Positions 35,370 to 45,894 of a stretch of 64,000 nt of DNA are shown piece by piece (position 1 is the stretch's first letter; each line of letters begins with the position of its first letter). The notes beneath the pieces are model-generated. The model ran no database searches, was not told the origin of the DNA, and was given only the letters and a program-made list of their open reading frames with translations. Location: contig JAMWFC010000022.1 in assembly GCA_027475525.1 (NCBI GenBank), positions 63,015-127,014 on the forward strand, given 5' to 3'. Source of the DNA: Macrolepiota albuminosa (lineage: Eukaryota; Basidiomycota; Agaricomycetes; Agaricales; Agaricaceae). Position numbers and translations under genes: made by a program.

Positions 35370-37987
35370 CCATTGGCCTCAGGGTTTTCGGGGAGATGAC
35401 TTTCCTCGTTGTGCTTGAACATAAGACGATAATGATTGTCTTCGGTCATCTCCCGCCAGCCATCCCATTGTGGGATTGCGGGAGGGGTGCCGTATTTATT
35501 CAAGCGCTCCATGCGCTCATTGTCGATGTCGCGGAAGATGTCCATAGACATCGTGGGGGCATGGAATTGCTGCTCCAGGAAGACCACTCCGTATGTGTAA
35601 GCGTGGTCCACTCATTCCAGCAGGATCCAGTTGTGTAGAAGGACACGTAGCACATCGTCATCGGAGAAGTTCCGTGCCTGGTCGTCGGGCACGTGAACTT
35701 GGTGAATCTCGAGCTGTGGCCCATGTTGGGGCTCAAATGGCTGCTTGGAGAACATGGCGTCATACAAGGCAATCGCCTCTCAATAAAGCCCTGGATGGGC
35801 CACGACAAGGGTCATGCGCTGCACGATCACAGGCTTGGCTGCGCTGTTAGCACATAGAGCTCAACATAAGGCGAACCCGAAGAGGGTCCGCCAGTGCATG
35901 CGGTAGGCGTGATCCACCGCGATGCCTTGATAGGTATTTTCCAACCCGGGTCAACCAAAGACCAGCGCGTATTGCGCCAGCTGGTCTAGGTCGAATGGTG
36001 TGGCTGGATCCTGAGCACGCATTATGCGCAACGCCGTGGTGCCATCGTCTTTCATGCGCAAAAAGCGCCCTGGAATGTGTCATTGCTCGACAAGAGCGAG
36101 GTCGTCGGGACCCTGCATCGGGTTGACGAGGTCCTGGTACCGAGGCTCCTTCATCAGAAGCTGCATGGTTCGATCATGCAGAGCCTCAACTGTCCGCTGT
36201 GCAAACATATGGAGCTCTGTGATCAACATGTATGCAACGATTCTGTCACAACGCGGGACGTGCACATTTATGTAGTACTTATAGAGCCGGTCCAGCTCTA
36301 GCAGAGTGCAGAGAAGGCCATGCAGGGCATGCTTATACACAATCGTACCCGGGATGTGGGCACGATGGCCAGAGGAATACTCATATGATGCTGCTCTATT
36401 GGCGTCAGCTCCCATCAGCACCGTATTTGTGGCATACAAATAATAGGTGCAGTGGCTGAGTGCTCCTCTAAAGCACGAATTCATTCGCTCAATATCGAGC
36501 AGCCCCCACACCTTCACCCCCAAGCCATTGGGGATCCTCCCCAAGAATTCATCCTCGGCCCTATACTTCTGGGCCTTTAGCTCCTTGGCGCAAATCACCT
36601 TCTTCTTTGCAATGCGCTTATTGCACGATACTCATTGGAATCGGTCCACGGCCAATTCCCCCTCCTCCCTGTCCTTCTCCTGCTCCGAGCTCGACTCTCC
36701 ATAGTCACTCTCGTCAGACAAGGATGGTACTGGTGCTTTGCCTTTTTCAGGCACGGTCTTCCCTCTTGAGGTCGCCACCAGACCATCATACTGCTCCGGC
36801 GTGCGGGGGTCTGGGGTCAATACGACCACGGGGTAGTGTTCTGGTGGGGCCGGTACAAACACTGGCAACATAAACAACATCTGGACTTCTCCCACTCGTG
36901 CAGGAATGCCAGCAGGGAAGACTATAACCTCCAATTTAGAGGCATCAAGAGGCGGCTTGCAGCTGTGGCGCTGATGAGACGGCACCGACTTGGTCGGGGC
37001 AGGCAATTCTAGTTGTGGCTGAGCCACCGGAGGGGCAGGCGCATTTTACGCCAGAGTTCTCCCTCCAGGCTCAGCGCGAGGGATGAAGGTAATGGGCGCT
37101 CTTGGCGCCACAGTGACAGTTTTGGGCCCCATAGGTGGAGCCTGGGATAATGCAGCTTTCCGCTGACCCAGGGACAAACCTGCCAAGGGTTCACTGACTG
37201 CAGCCAGTGACTCTGAGGAGGCCTGAGGGCCCGAATCAGGTAACCTTGATGACGAAGCAATGGGCTGAGCAAGCTGCTCATGGCACGTGAATTGCGCGTC
37301 CGACAGCATCCTTGCCTGTGGAGGGTCGACTAGTCGACTGGGCCGATATTTAGCCCTCTTGACCTCAGCGGTCGGTTCCTCAAACGTGGCAATTTTGCGC
37401 TTAGATGCATGTTTGATCTGTTCTAGCACTGCGACGTGCTGCCTCTTCATCAGCTCAATCTGGTCGAGCAACCCCTCCATCACCATCATGGCCAGACTGT
37501 CCTGCAGGAAGGACGCAGTTGCAGGGACTGGCTGTCCCGCTGCTTCCAGTCTGCCCAATAGCACATCTGACACTGCTAACCTCTGCGCTTGTGGTGCAGG
37601 CTCCTCATACTACTCTGCCACGGGCCAATGCACCCATGGTACTGATGGCAGCCCCGTCACCGCACCCGCATACGTCGGATTTGATGCAGCTGAGTGTGAC
37701 GACGGTTCCTGGTAGTAGTGCTCACGGTGCGTGCTGTCCTCCAGGCACCCATAGCGCCCTTCGTCGTTGACCTCCATCTCTTGCGAGTGGAGGGGCGTCT
37801 GGTATGGGAGCGGCTCATCACGGCCTGGATAGGCCACGCCCGCTGACTGTAACTGGCTTGCCACCAGATATGGCGGCTGCCCCTGGTACTGATCAGAATA
37901 ATCTTGTTTTTGTATATTCGGGGGTCTCCCCCCTCCACTAGAGCCTTGCCGGCTCAGATCACTCTTTTGCAGCCCCCAATAGGCCAT

Positions 37988-38148
37988 TTTTACTAGACAC
38001 GTAGACTACGTGTATTGGGACTGAGAAAAGAAAGAAAAAAACAATCTCCCAACTCCGCTAGTGGTGTAAACAACCACAAATACACGCCACCTGGCCTCTC
38101 ACCGGCAATCAAAGTGGACTTCATCCACATTCCACCACCACATGCGCG
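37988..38148 (-). other. A2 spacer between pol and ORF3, left of element B
   Basis: Non-coding. Contains ACACGTAGACTACGTGT (17-bp palindromic core, 37997-38013) and an A-rich tract. Its complement matches the A1 spacer at 9118-9293. Element B entered here; GCGCG at 38144-38148 is one half of its target-site duplication. Confidence 0.55.
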
Positions 38149-38891
38149 TGTCAGGTTCCGCTGAGTTGGGGGCTTTCCGGGAAAGCGACGCCCTTACGAT
38201 GCGGACTTGACCTACGAATACTCGGGTGTCTGGGACTCCGGGGCTATGACTCCGGGGTTCAAGATGAGGACAGGGGTAATCCCGGGAGAGGGGACTAGAG
38301 TCCGGGAGTTTTGGGTTGGGGGTGGCTAAGAGTTAGAGGGGGTCGAGTCGTGAACCGGAGGTTCTAAGACGAGACCAAGTTAGTAAATCAAGAGTCGCAA
38401 AGTGCGTACCAAAACTTAGAGCACGCGAATACTTAGGCGTGCCAGTCAAAGCATACCAATCAAGGCGTACCAGTCAAGCAAAGGGCACGCAATATCCAAG
38501 TAAGCAAAGTATGTAATATCCCGACTAGCGAATACAACAAGGAACTACGCTATAAGTACTATGGGACCCGGTCTCGGGGTTCCGGGGTGTCTGGGATGGG
38601 CTCCGGGGGTCATTGAGTAGCGGCAGGGGCTGTATACCGGGATCGCGCGTGTGGGGCGCGCGATCAATTGGCGCGGAGGGAGCTATGATGCGTGATGCGT
38701 GATAGCCGGAAATGGGCCGCGTGATCCGGTCGTTGATCGGGGCTGGTGGCGGCTGATGGCGGTCCTTGATGCGCGTGATGGCGGTGTCGGCGGTCGTGAT
38801 GGCGGGGCGTGTCCTGTGGGGTCGGAGGGAGGGTCCCGGAGGGTGTTCCGGGGGTGTCCCGGGGTGGGCCCGGAGGGGAGGGGTCGTGACA
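38149..38891 (-). repeat. 3' LTR of element B
   Basis: 743 bp, TGTCAGGTTCCGC to GGTCGTGACA on the plus strand. Internal side: TCACCCCCCCCTC, whose complement is a polypurine tract. Confidence 0.93.
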
Positions 38892-39018
38892 TCACCCCCC
38901 CCTCAGCGCCGAGACCCTCCGAGGCGCGCGTAGCCGGTGGTTCGGACCGGGGGTCAACCGTGGGATCCGGCACCTGACCTGCCACGTATCGAAAAAAATT
39001 TTACCATCAAGTTCAACC

Positions 39019-40970
39019 ATGTCGCGTACGCCAACGCATTCCCCGACGCCCCCGCAAACGAACGAGGTCGCGCCCCTCATGGCGTGGGAAGCCCGGGACG
39101 CGCGTTACCGGGCTCGACTTGACCGGGAGCGCGTGGCGGCGCTTGCCGAGCAACGTGAGTACTCCCGCGCCGCCCCTTTACCCCACTGACCTTTCCTTTT
39201 CAGAACAACGCAACATTCCGGCCCCGGAGGCGGGTCCCAGCCGACTTCCGGAGTCTATTCCCGAGGCTGGCCCCAGCGTTCTCCCGGAGTCCCGCCCCAG
39301 TTGTCCCGCGCCTACCTTTGCACGGATGACTGTCCGCCCTCCCCACCCTCAACCCCCTCCCCATCCTAGGCTTCCTGCCCCCCACTTTCGTCGCTCCGGG
39401 ATGGCGATAGGGGCCGTTTCAGAAGTTCCGGAGGGTCAACGCGTTGCGTGGGAGGGCGTGACGCAAGAGTTGTTTGAGGGGGCCCTTGAGAGGCTCCGGG
39501 GCTTACCTGCCCACGCCTGGTGCGTGAGCAACGGACCGGTGAGTGGGCTCTCACCTCCTGGTCTTTGTGCTGATCTCGGTGCAGTGCCTGCACTGCGCCC
39601 GGCAGCAACGGACCGGTGAGTGGGCTCTCACCTCCTGGTCTTTGTGCTGATCTCGGTGCAGTGCCTGCACTGCGCCCGGCGCGTGGTGCCTTGCCTGTTC
39701 GAGGTTCCGGGCCCCTCGTCCCGCCGTGATACATCTGTCTGCAAGGCCTGCCGTCTCAACCATGAGCGGTGCTCCATGTCGGCGCTGTGGAGGGCGCGGT
39801 GTGTCTCCCGGGAGCAGGGGTGGCCGCTGGCTGGGGTTACTCGGAGGATGGGAGTGGAGGACCGGGACTGGGTGGTGGAGCCGGTGGGGGAGGGGGGTGG
39901 CCGCTGGCTGGGGTTACTCGGAGGATGGGAGTGGAGGACCGGGACTGGGTGGTGGAGCCGGTGGGGGAGGGGGTGGAGCCGGTGGGAGAGGAGTCCACGG
40001 TGCCCGCTGAGGCGCCCAGTGGGGGGTCGGGGGGTCAAGGGGTCGTTCAGGTGGGGGGCCGGGGGTGGCCCGTGGTCCTGATCACCCATCGGGTGACCCG
40101 GGCCGGGGCCAGCAGTCACGAGGGTCGCGGGGGGTGCCCCAACAAAGGGAAGAGGCGGGCGTCGCCTAGTCCCTCCCCGGGGCCTTCTAAGAGGGCGCGT
40201 CTGCCTGCGGAAACCCCGCCCCCGACTCCCCCAGCGCGCCTCTCCCCGGCGACGTTCTCTCCCCTGTCCGGGCGACCGCTGGACATTGAAGTGAGGGCTC
40301 TGCAGGAGCGCCTTGAGCAGGCCGACCGGGAGCGGGGAGAGCGCGAGGAGGAGGCGAGGGAGGAGGCGGCACTCCGGAGGAGGCGGCACTTTGGAGGAGG
40401 CTGGAGGAGGACCGCGAGATGGCCCTCCGGGAGCTGGAGGAGGCGAGGGTGGCCCGAGGGGGAGCTGAGGCTCAGCTGGACGCCATGAGGGCCAGGCTGG
40501 GGCAGGGGGTTGGGCTCCTGGAGCGAGGTCCCTCGAGCCCGGGGTTGGTCGAGGCCTTGCGCCGGGACGTGGTCATTGGGCGCATGGCCTCCTTGAGTGA
40601 GTGTCCCCTCTTTCATGTCTAGGTCGTGCTAATATTTCCAGGCTGGGCTTGGGAGCACCGTCTGCTCCTCGACGGGGCCGCCACGGCACTTGCGTCTCTC
40701 CAAGAGGGGCTACGGTCGGAGGCGGGGAGCCCCGGGGTGGAGCGGGGTCTAGATTTGCTGGGGAGGCTGGTGGGCGTGCATCGCCGGAGGAACGTCCCGG
40801 CCCCGGGATCGTGGTTTGAGCGCATTTTGGACGAGGGCGAGCAGCTCCCGTCTTGGGAGCAGCTGGCCAAGGAGGTGTTGCAAGAGCACGGTCCAGAGGG
40901 GGTGGAGGAGGATTTCCGGGGTTGGCCGAGGGGAGGGGGGGGTGAGGGTGATTCGGGGCCCCAGATCTAG
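39019..40970 (+). CDS. Antisense spliced gene in element B: Zn2Cys6-like cluster plus coiled coil
   Basis: Start ATG 39019 (MSRTPTHSPTPPQ). Proposed exons: 39019-39154; 39204-39527 joined to 39605-39615; 39662-40596; 40642-40970. Introns have GTGAGT donors, CAG acceptors and CTGAC/CTGAT/CTAAT branch sites, at 45-49 bp. The second intron is present twice because of the 77-bp duplication at 39528. Exon 3 encodes CX2CX6CX15CX2CX6C (CLHCARRVVPC ... CKACRLNHERC), the spacing of fungal binuclear zinc clusters. A basic KGKRRASPSPSPGPSKRAR stretch (possible nuclear signal) and a Glu/Arg heptad region (EVRALQERLEQADRERGE onward) follow. Dropping the second 77-bp copy near 39.82 kb joins frames 39620 and 39769. 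A 17-bp repeat at 40364-40390 leaves a real or residual shift. Family unknown; a DNA-binding or RNA-binding role is inference only. Confidence 0.6.
39155..39203 (+). other. Intron 1 of the antisense gene
   Basis: 49 bp, GTGAGTACTC to TTTTCAG, with CTGAC 13 bp before the acceptor. Splicing keeps the frame open (EQ|QQRNIPAPEAG). Confidence 0.6.
39528..39681. repeat. 77-bp tandem duplication 2 (probable assembly artefact)
   Basis: GCAACGGACCGGTGAGTGGG begins at 39528 and again at 39605. The unit spans an exon end plus a complete intron, which is unlikely as a biological duplication unit. Confidence 0.85.
39821..39974. repeat. 77-bp tandem duplication 3 (probable assembly artefact)
   Basis: TGGCCGCTGGCTGGGGTTAC begins at 39821 and 39898. 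Removing one copy puts the reading frames on either side in register. Confidence 0.85.
40597..40641 (+). other. Last intron of the antisense gene
   Basis: 45 bp, GTGAGTGTCC to TTCCAG with a GCTAAT branch-like site. Splicing joins ASL to SWAWEHRLLLDG in frame. Confidence 0.55.
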
Positions 40971-41231
40971 GGGCCCCCGTTTTCTTGCTGTTTGCCGGTT
41001 TCCTGGTCCATAGATGTAACTATAATGTATCTCCTAGAAAATGTATATATTCGGCCGTCGTACTTGAAATGTAAGTAAAGTGGTAGGAAAGACGAGAAAG
41101 TGTACCTTGCCCAGAATCCGGGGCGTTACTGTGAAGAAAGTACTAAAAGAGAGTAAGATCTAGAAAGGGAAAGCAGAAAATATACATGGGAGTTGAATCC
41201 CTACTGAGCCCAGAGGCGGGGGTTACGCCCA
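40971..41231. other. Gap between the antisense gene and B pol
   Basis: 261 bp between two converging coding regions. AT-rich centre with ATGTATATAT near 41041. It would hold both 3' ends; no terminator motif is certain. Confidence 0.35.
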
Positions 41232-44117
41232 CTACTGCCGTCTGTGAGTCCTGCGCCTGGGGAGGTCGTTTCCCGGGTGCCGTTGTTGAAAGTCCCGGAG
41301 TTTGTCGAGGGCGCCTTCAAGGTTTTTGCGCGGCTCCCAGGTGTCGTCTTCCGGGCCATATCCCTTCCACCGTACGAGGAAGTGGGGTCGTCCACGAATG
41401 TTCCGGGAGTCGAGGATGTCTTCAACTTCGTAGTGGTACTCGTCCTCGACCTCGACCGGGGGAGGGGGCTCAGGGCGCCGTTCGGGGAAAGGATCCGGGG
41501 GGTGTCGTTCCAGGAGGCGGACATGGAATACCGGGTGCAGACCTTTTAGTCCCGGGAGGAGCTCGATCTTGTAGGCGTGGGATGAGACCTTCTTCAATAT
41601 TTTGAACGGGCCGAGACGCTTGTGATCGAGTTTTGGGGAGGGCCGGCGGGTGCGGAGGTGTCGCCGATCTAACCATACCTTTGTCCCGGGGGCCCAGTCG
41701 GGGGTGTCTTCCCGTTTCCGGTCGGCGTGTTTCACGTAGGCCCGGTTCGCGATGTCGATCTCTTCCCGGAGAAACTCGTGAAGGGATTGGAGATCCCGGG
41801 CGACCTCGTGGGCGGCGTGCGACGGGATGTCCCGGAGCGAGAGTGTCAGTCGAGGGTGGTATCCCTTGTTGGCGAAGAAGGGGGATACCCCGGTGGCAGA
41901 GTGCGGCGTGTTGTTGTAGGTGAACTCGGCCAGGGGGAGCTCGGCGCGCCAGTCGTCCTGCAAGTAGTTGACGTACAGTCGGAGGTACTGCTCAAGAGAC
42001 TGGTTGACCCTTTCAGTTTGGCCGTCGGTTTCGGGGTGGTAGGCAGTAGAGAGGTTAGTCTTTACTTCAAGTGCCTTACACAGGGAAGTCCAAAACTTGG
42101 ACACGAAGAGAGGGCCACGGTCGGAGACGATGTCGTCTGGGAGTCCGTGTTTGGCAAAGACGTGCTCGAGGAACAGTCGGGCGAAGTCCGGGGCGGTGTC
42201 TGTGGTGTGGCAGGGTAGGAAGATGCCCTGTTTGGTTAGCCTACACACAACGACGAGAATGGCATCGAACCCTTCAGATTCCGGGAGTTCGACGATGTGG
42301 TCCAGGGATATGGAGGACCAGGGGCGTCGTCCGACTGGCAGGGGTTTCAGGAGTCCGTATGGTCGGTGTCGGGGGACCTTGGCCCGGAGGCAGGGTTCAC
42401 ATGATTGAATGTAGCGGGTCACGTCCTTTTTCAACCCTGGCCAAAAGTAAGTCCAGGAGATCAGCTGGAGAGTCTTACGTATTCCAGGGTGTCCCCGGAG
42501 CTTGTGATCGTGGTGTTGATGGAGGACGTCGTAGCGGAGTCGGGCGTGATCCGGGACGTAGATGCAGCCATCCCAGAGGAGGAGTTTTTCGTCGGGGGAC
42601 AGGGAGAAGGCGGGGTCCCGGTCGGTTTCGTTGGAAGAGTTTTGGGGGTCGTGATCGTTGAAGTACTTGTCTCGGGGAGCGCGGCGGATCTGGTTCAGGG
42701 TTCCTTCGTCATTTAAGATCAGTACGGCATTCAGATGTTCGGGAGGGATCACCACGCGATGATTGAACGCATTGCGTTCCGCCTCGAACGACTTCTTGGG
42801 ATAGACATCCGGTCGATGGGTGAGGGCGTCGGGTTTAGCTCCAAGTCGTCCCAGGCGGTACTGGATCGTGAAGTCGTATTCCGAGAGGATCTCGGACCAT
42901 CGGGCCTGCCGTCGACTGAGTTGCTTGGTCGTGGTGAAATACTGCAGGTTATTATGATCCGAATAGACCTGGATCCGGTGCCGGGCTCCCTCGAGGTAGG
43001 CCCGCCATTGCTTGAAGGCTTCGACGATGGCAAGGAGTTCCTTGTCGTAAATGTCGTAGTTGAGCTCGGCGTCGATCATGGACCGGGTGTAGAAAGCGAC
43101 TGGCCGGGGCTCCCCACCGTCAGGCTCCATCTGTGAGAGGATCCCGGCGATGGCGTAGTCGGACGCGTCACATTCCAGGATGATTGGGAGGGCCGGGTCG
43201 TAGTGCCGGAGTACCAGGGCGACTGTGAAAGCCTCCTTGAGCAGGTTAAAGACGCTCTGGCACTTACTGTCCCAGTTCCAGGCGATGTCCTTACGCGTGA
43301 GCCGGTTGAGGGGTTTCGTGATCCCGGAGTAGTTGTCTATAAACCTCCGGTAGAAGTTAGCGAAACCCAGGAAGGACTGTACTTCCTTGACATTCCGGGG
43401 CTGCGGCCAGTTGACGATGGCCTCGACCTTGTGGGGGTCCATGCGAACGCCATTCAGGGATACTATGACGCCAAGATACTCAACCTCTTCCGTATGGAAT
43501 GAACACTTCTCGGGCTTGGCGTGGAGGTTGTGCTCCCGGAGGCGTTCGAGGACTTGCCGGACATGCTTCTGGTGATCCTCCGGTGAGTCGGAATAAATGA
43601 GGATGTCGTCCAGGTAGACGATCACGAAGACGTCGCTCATGTCGTGGAAGATGTCGTTCATGAAGTATTGGAACGTGGTGGGGGAGTTAGTCATTCCGAA
43701 AGGCATCACAAGGTACTCAAACAGACCATACCGCGTGCGGAACGCGGTTTTCCACTCGTGTCCTGGGGCGATGCGGACGTTGTTGTAACCGGAGCGGAGG
43801 TCGATCTTCGTATAAACCTTGGCACTGTGGAGTCAATCGACCAGATCACCAATGAGCGGGAGCGGGTAGCGGTTCTTCTTGGTGATCTTATTGAGTCCCC
43901 GGTAGTCGACACAGAGTCGGAGCGAGCCGTCCTTCTTCTTGGCGAATAGAACCGGGGCTCCGGCGGCGGAGGGTCGGATGAATCCCTTACTGAGCATTTC
44001 GTCGAGGTAGTCCTTGAGGGCCCGGAGTTCGACCTCCGACATGTTGTAGACCTTGCCGAAAGGGGGGGTGGCTCCTTCCTCGAGGTCGATGGTGTGATCA
44101 TAGGGGCGGTGAGGGGG

Positions 44118-44271
44118 GATCTCCTTGGCGTCTCCTTTGGAGAATACGTCAGCGAACTCGTGATACTCCGGGGGAACTACTTCTCGGAGGATGGGATCTC
44201 CTTGGCGTCTCCTTCGGAGAATACGTCAGCGAACTCGTGATACTCCGGGGGAACTACTTCTCGGAGGATTT
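44118..44271. repeat. 77-bp tandem duplication 4 (probable assembly artefact)
   Basis: GATCTCCTTGGCGTCTCCTT at 44118 and 44195, one mismatch between copies. Removal puts the 45145 frame in register with the RT frame. Confidence 0.85.
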
Positions 44272-45089
44272 GCTCCTCAGTTTTCTGTTCTGGGGGAATA
44301 GCGTCCCCTCGTAGGTGTTCTTCCGGGAGAGAAGGCGAGGTGTGCAGCTGAAACGTGGGAGTTCCCTCCCTCATGAGGCGGGCGAAGGGGGCGGCCCCAA
44401 TGATCCTAATGTCGAGTGCGCTCGGGTCGATCGGGGTTGCGGAAGCATCGGCCGGAGCGGGTGTGACGCGTGTCTGAGACCGGCAGGGGTAGTTCGGCCC
44501 TTTGTACTTGTTCCGAGGAATGTTCGGGGGTCGATCGGGGGCCTTGCGGTCTCGGACGGGCGTGGGGGGCGCGGCAGTCGTCCCGGGGGTGTCGGGCGTC
44601 GGGTCGTTTCCTAGGGCCCGGAGGTGCACGGCGGTCGAGGGGTGGTCTTCGGGTCCTGGGAAGGTCATGGTGAGCGTTCTCCAATCGATGTCGGGGTTTG
44701 TGTCGCGTAGCCAGGGTAGTCCCAGCACCATCGGGGTCGATTCGTGAAGTCGCGTGACCAGGAAGTCGGAGGTGAACTGGTAGTCGTTGTCAAGGGTCAC
44801 GTGCCCCGAGTGAGACCTCTGGATGGGGCCGGAGGAGGAGGGGGTGCCGTCGAGGCGCTGCAGGCGGAGGGGTTGGCCGAGGGAGTCGTGGGGAGGTCGA
44901 GAGCATCGCTGATGAAAACTCCGGTGGCTCCGCTGTTGATGAGGGCCGATACCGGTCCTGGGGCGCCGTCCAACCTGGCATTGATGACGAAGGATTGGGA
45001 CGAACGAGACTGGAGTCCGGGGGGTGGTGGAGGCTCGTCCGGGGGGTCCTTCGGGGTTGGATTTGGGGAGTGGGGGATGTCGAAGGGGA

Positions 45090-45243
45090 GTTGCTGGTCG
45101 TCGGGGGTCGGGTCCCGGGTCAGGCGAAGGGTGAGGTGTCGCCAATCAATGCGGGGGTTAGTGTCAGTTGCTGGTCGTCGGGGGTCGGGTCCCGGGTCAG
45201 GCGAAGGGTGAGGTGTCGCCAATCAATGCGGGGGTTGGTGTCC
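45090..45243. repeat. 77-bp tandem duplication 5 (probable assembly artefact)
   Basis: GTTGCTGGTCGTCGGGGGTC at 45090 and 45167, one internal mismatch. It lies between the two protease-like domains of element B. Confidence 0.85.
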
Positions 45244-45563
45244 CGGAGCCACGGGAGCCTTAAGACCAGGGGTGCGGAAGGATGGAGTTTTGTTATCAGC
45301 ATCCGGAGGTTGTGAGTCTGTCCATTGGCAAAGGTAACGGGCATACGCACAAAGTGGGTGATGTCCCCCGCCATGGAGGCGTCTCCGTCGAAGAGGCAGA
45401 GCCGTACCGGGACCGGGAGTCGCTGGGCGGGTTCTGGGGCGAAGGTAGACCATGTTTCATCGACGAAGTTGTCGGTGGCGCCGCTGTCGACGAGGATGTT
45501 GAGGGGGGTTCCGGAGGGGGTGAGGCGGGTTTTGAGGAGGAGGGAGTGCGAAGAGTGGGAGGG

Positions 45564-45717
45564 TAGATAAGCCGTGAGGGTGTCCTGTATGAGTGTCGTA
45601 GAGCGAAGATGTGAGACCGGGGCGGAGAAGACGTTGGGGTTAGATAAGCCGTGAGGGTGTCCTGTATGAGTGTCGTAGAGCGAAGATGTGAGACCGGGGC
45701 GGAGAAGACGTTGGGGT
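45564..45717. repeat. 77-bp tandem duplication 6 (probable assembly artefact)
   Basis: TAGATAAGCCGTGAGGGTGT at 45564 and 45641. Removal joins the upstream pol frame (46201) to the first protease frame (45815). Confidence 0.85.
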
Positions 45718-45740
45718 CGATTCCGCGATTTAGGGCGTCT

Positions 45741-45894
45741 TCCGGGTCTAAATCGCCGGGTCGTTTTCCGAATACTCGTAGGTGGCGTCCTCCTCTTCGA
45801 AGGTCCAGGTGGCATCTTCCGGGTCTAAATCGCCGGGTCGTTTTCCGAATACTCGTAGGTGGCGTCCTCCTCTTCGAAGGTCCAGGTGGCACGC
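45741..45894. repeat. 77-bp tandem duplication 7 (probable assembly artefact)
   Basis: TCCGGGTCTAAATCGCCGGG at 45741 and 45818. It covers the end of gag and the gag stop codon. Confidence 0.85.

Larger units (their letters stand above)
34022..37987 (-). pseudogene. A2 ORF3, function unknown, interrupted by solo LTR E2
   Basis: ATG at 37987 (MAYWGLQ) opens a frame kept without shifts down to about 35370 (blocks 37987-37610, 37573-37046, 37027-36632, 36598-36080, 35611-35380), broken only by stops, mostly TGA. After E2 (34392-35369) it resumes at 34391-34022 with a twofold motif MDxxQVxLLxRMA. The N-terminus is Pro/Gln-rich, with an acidic SDYGESSSEQEKD stretch near 36.7 kb. The conserved block holds RMHWRTLFGFAL, VDHAYTYGVVFLEQQF and YGTPPAIPQWDGWRE. 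No membrane span or signal peptide is visible, so it is not envelope-like. The ORF lies downstream of pol on the same strand. Confidence 0.75.
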
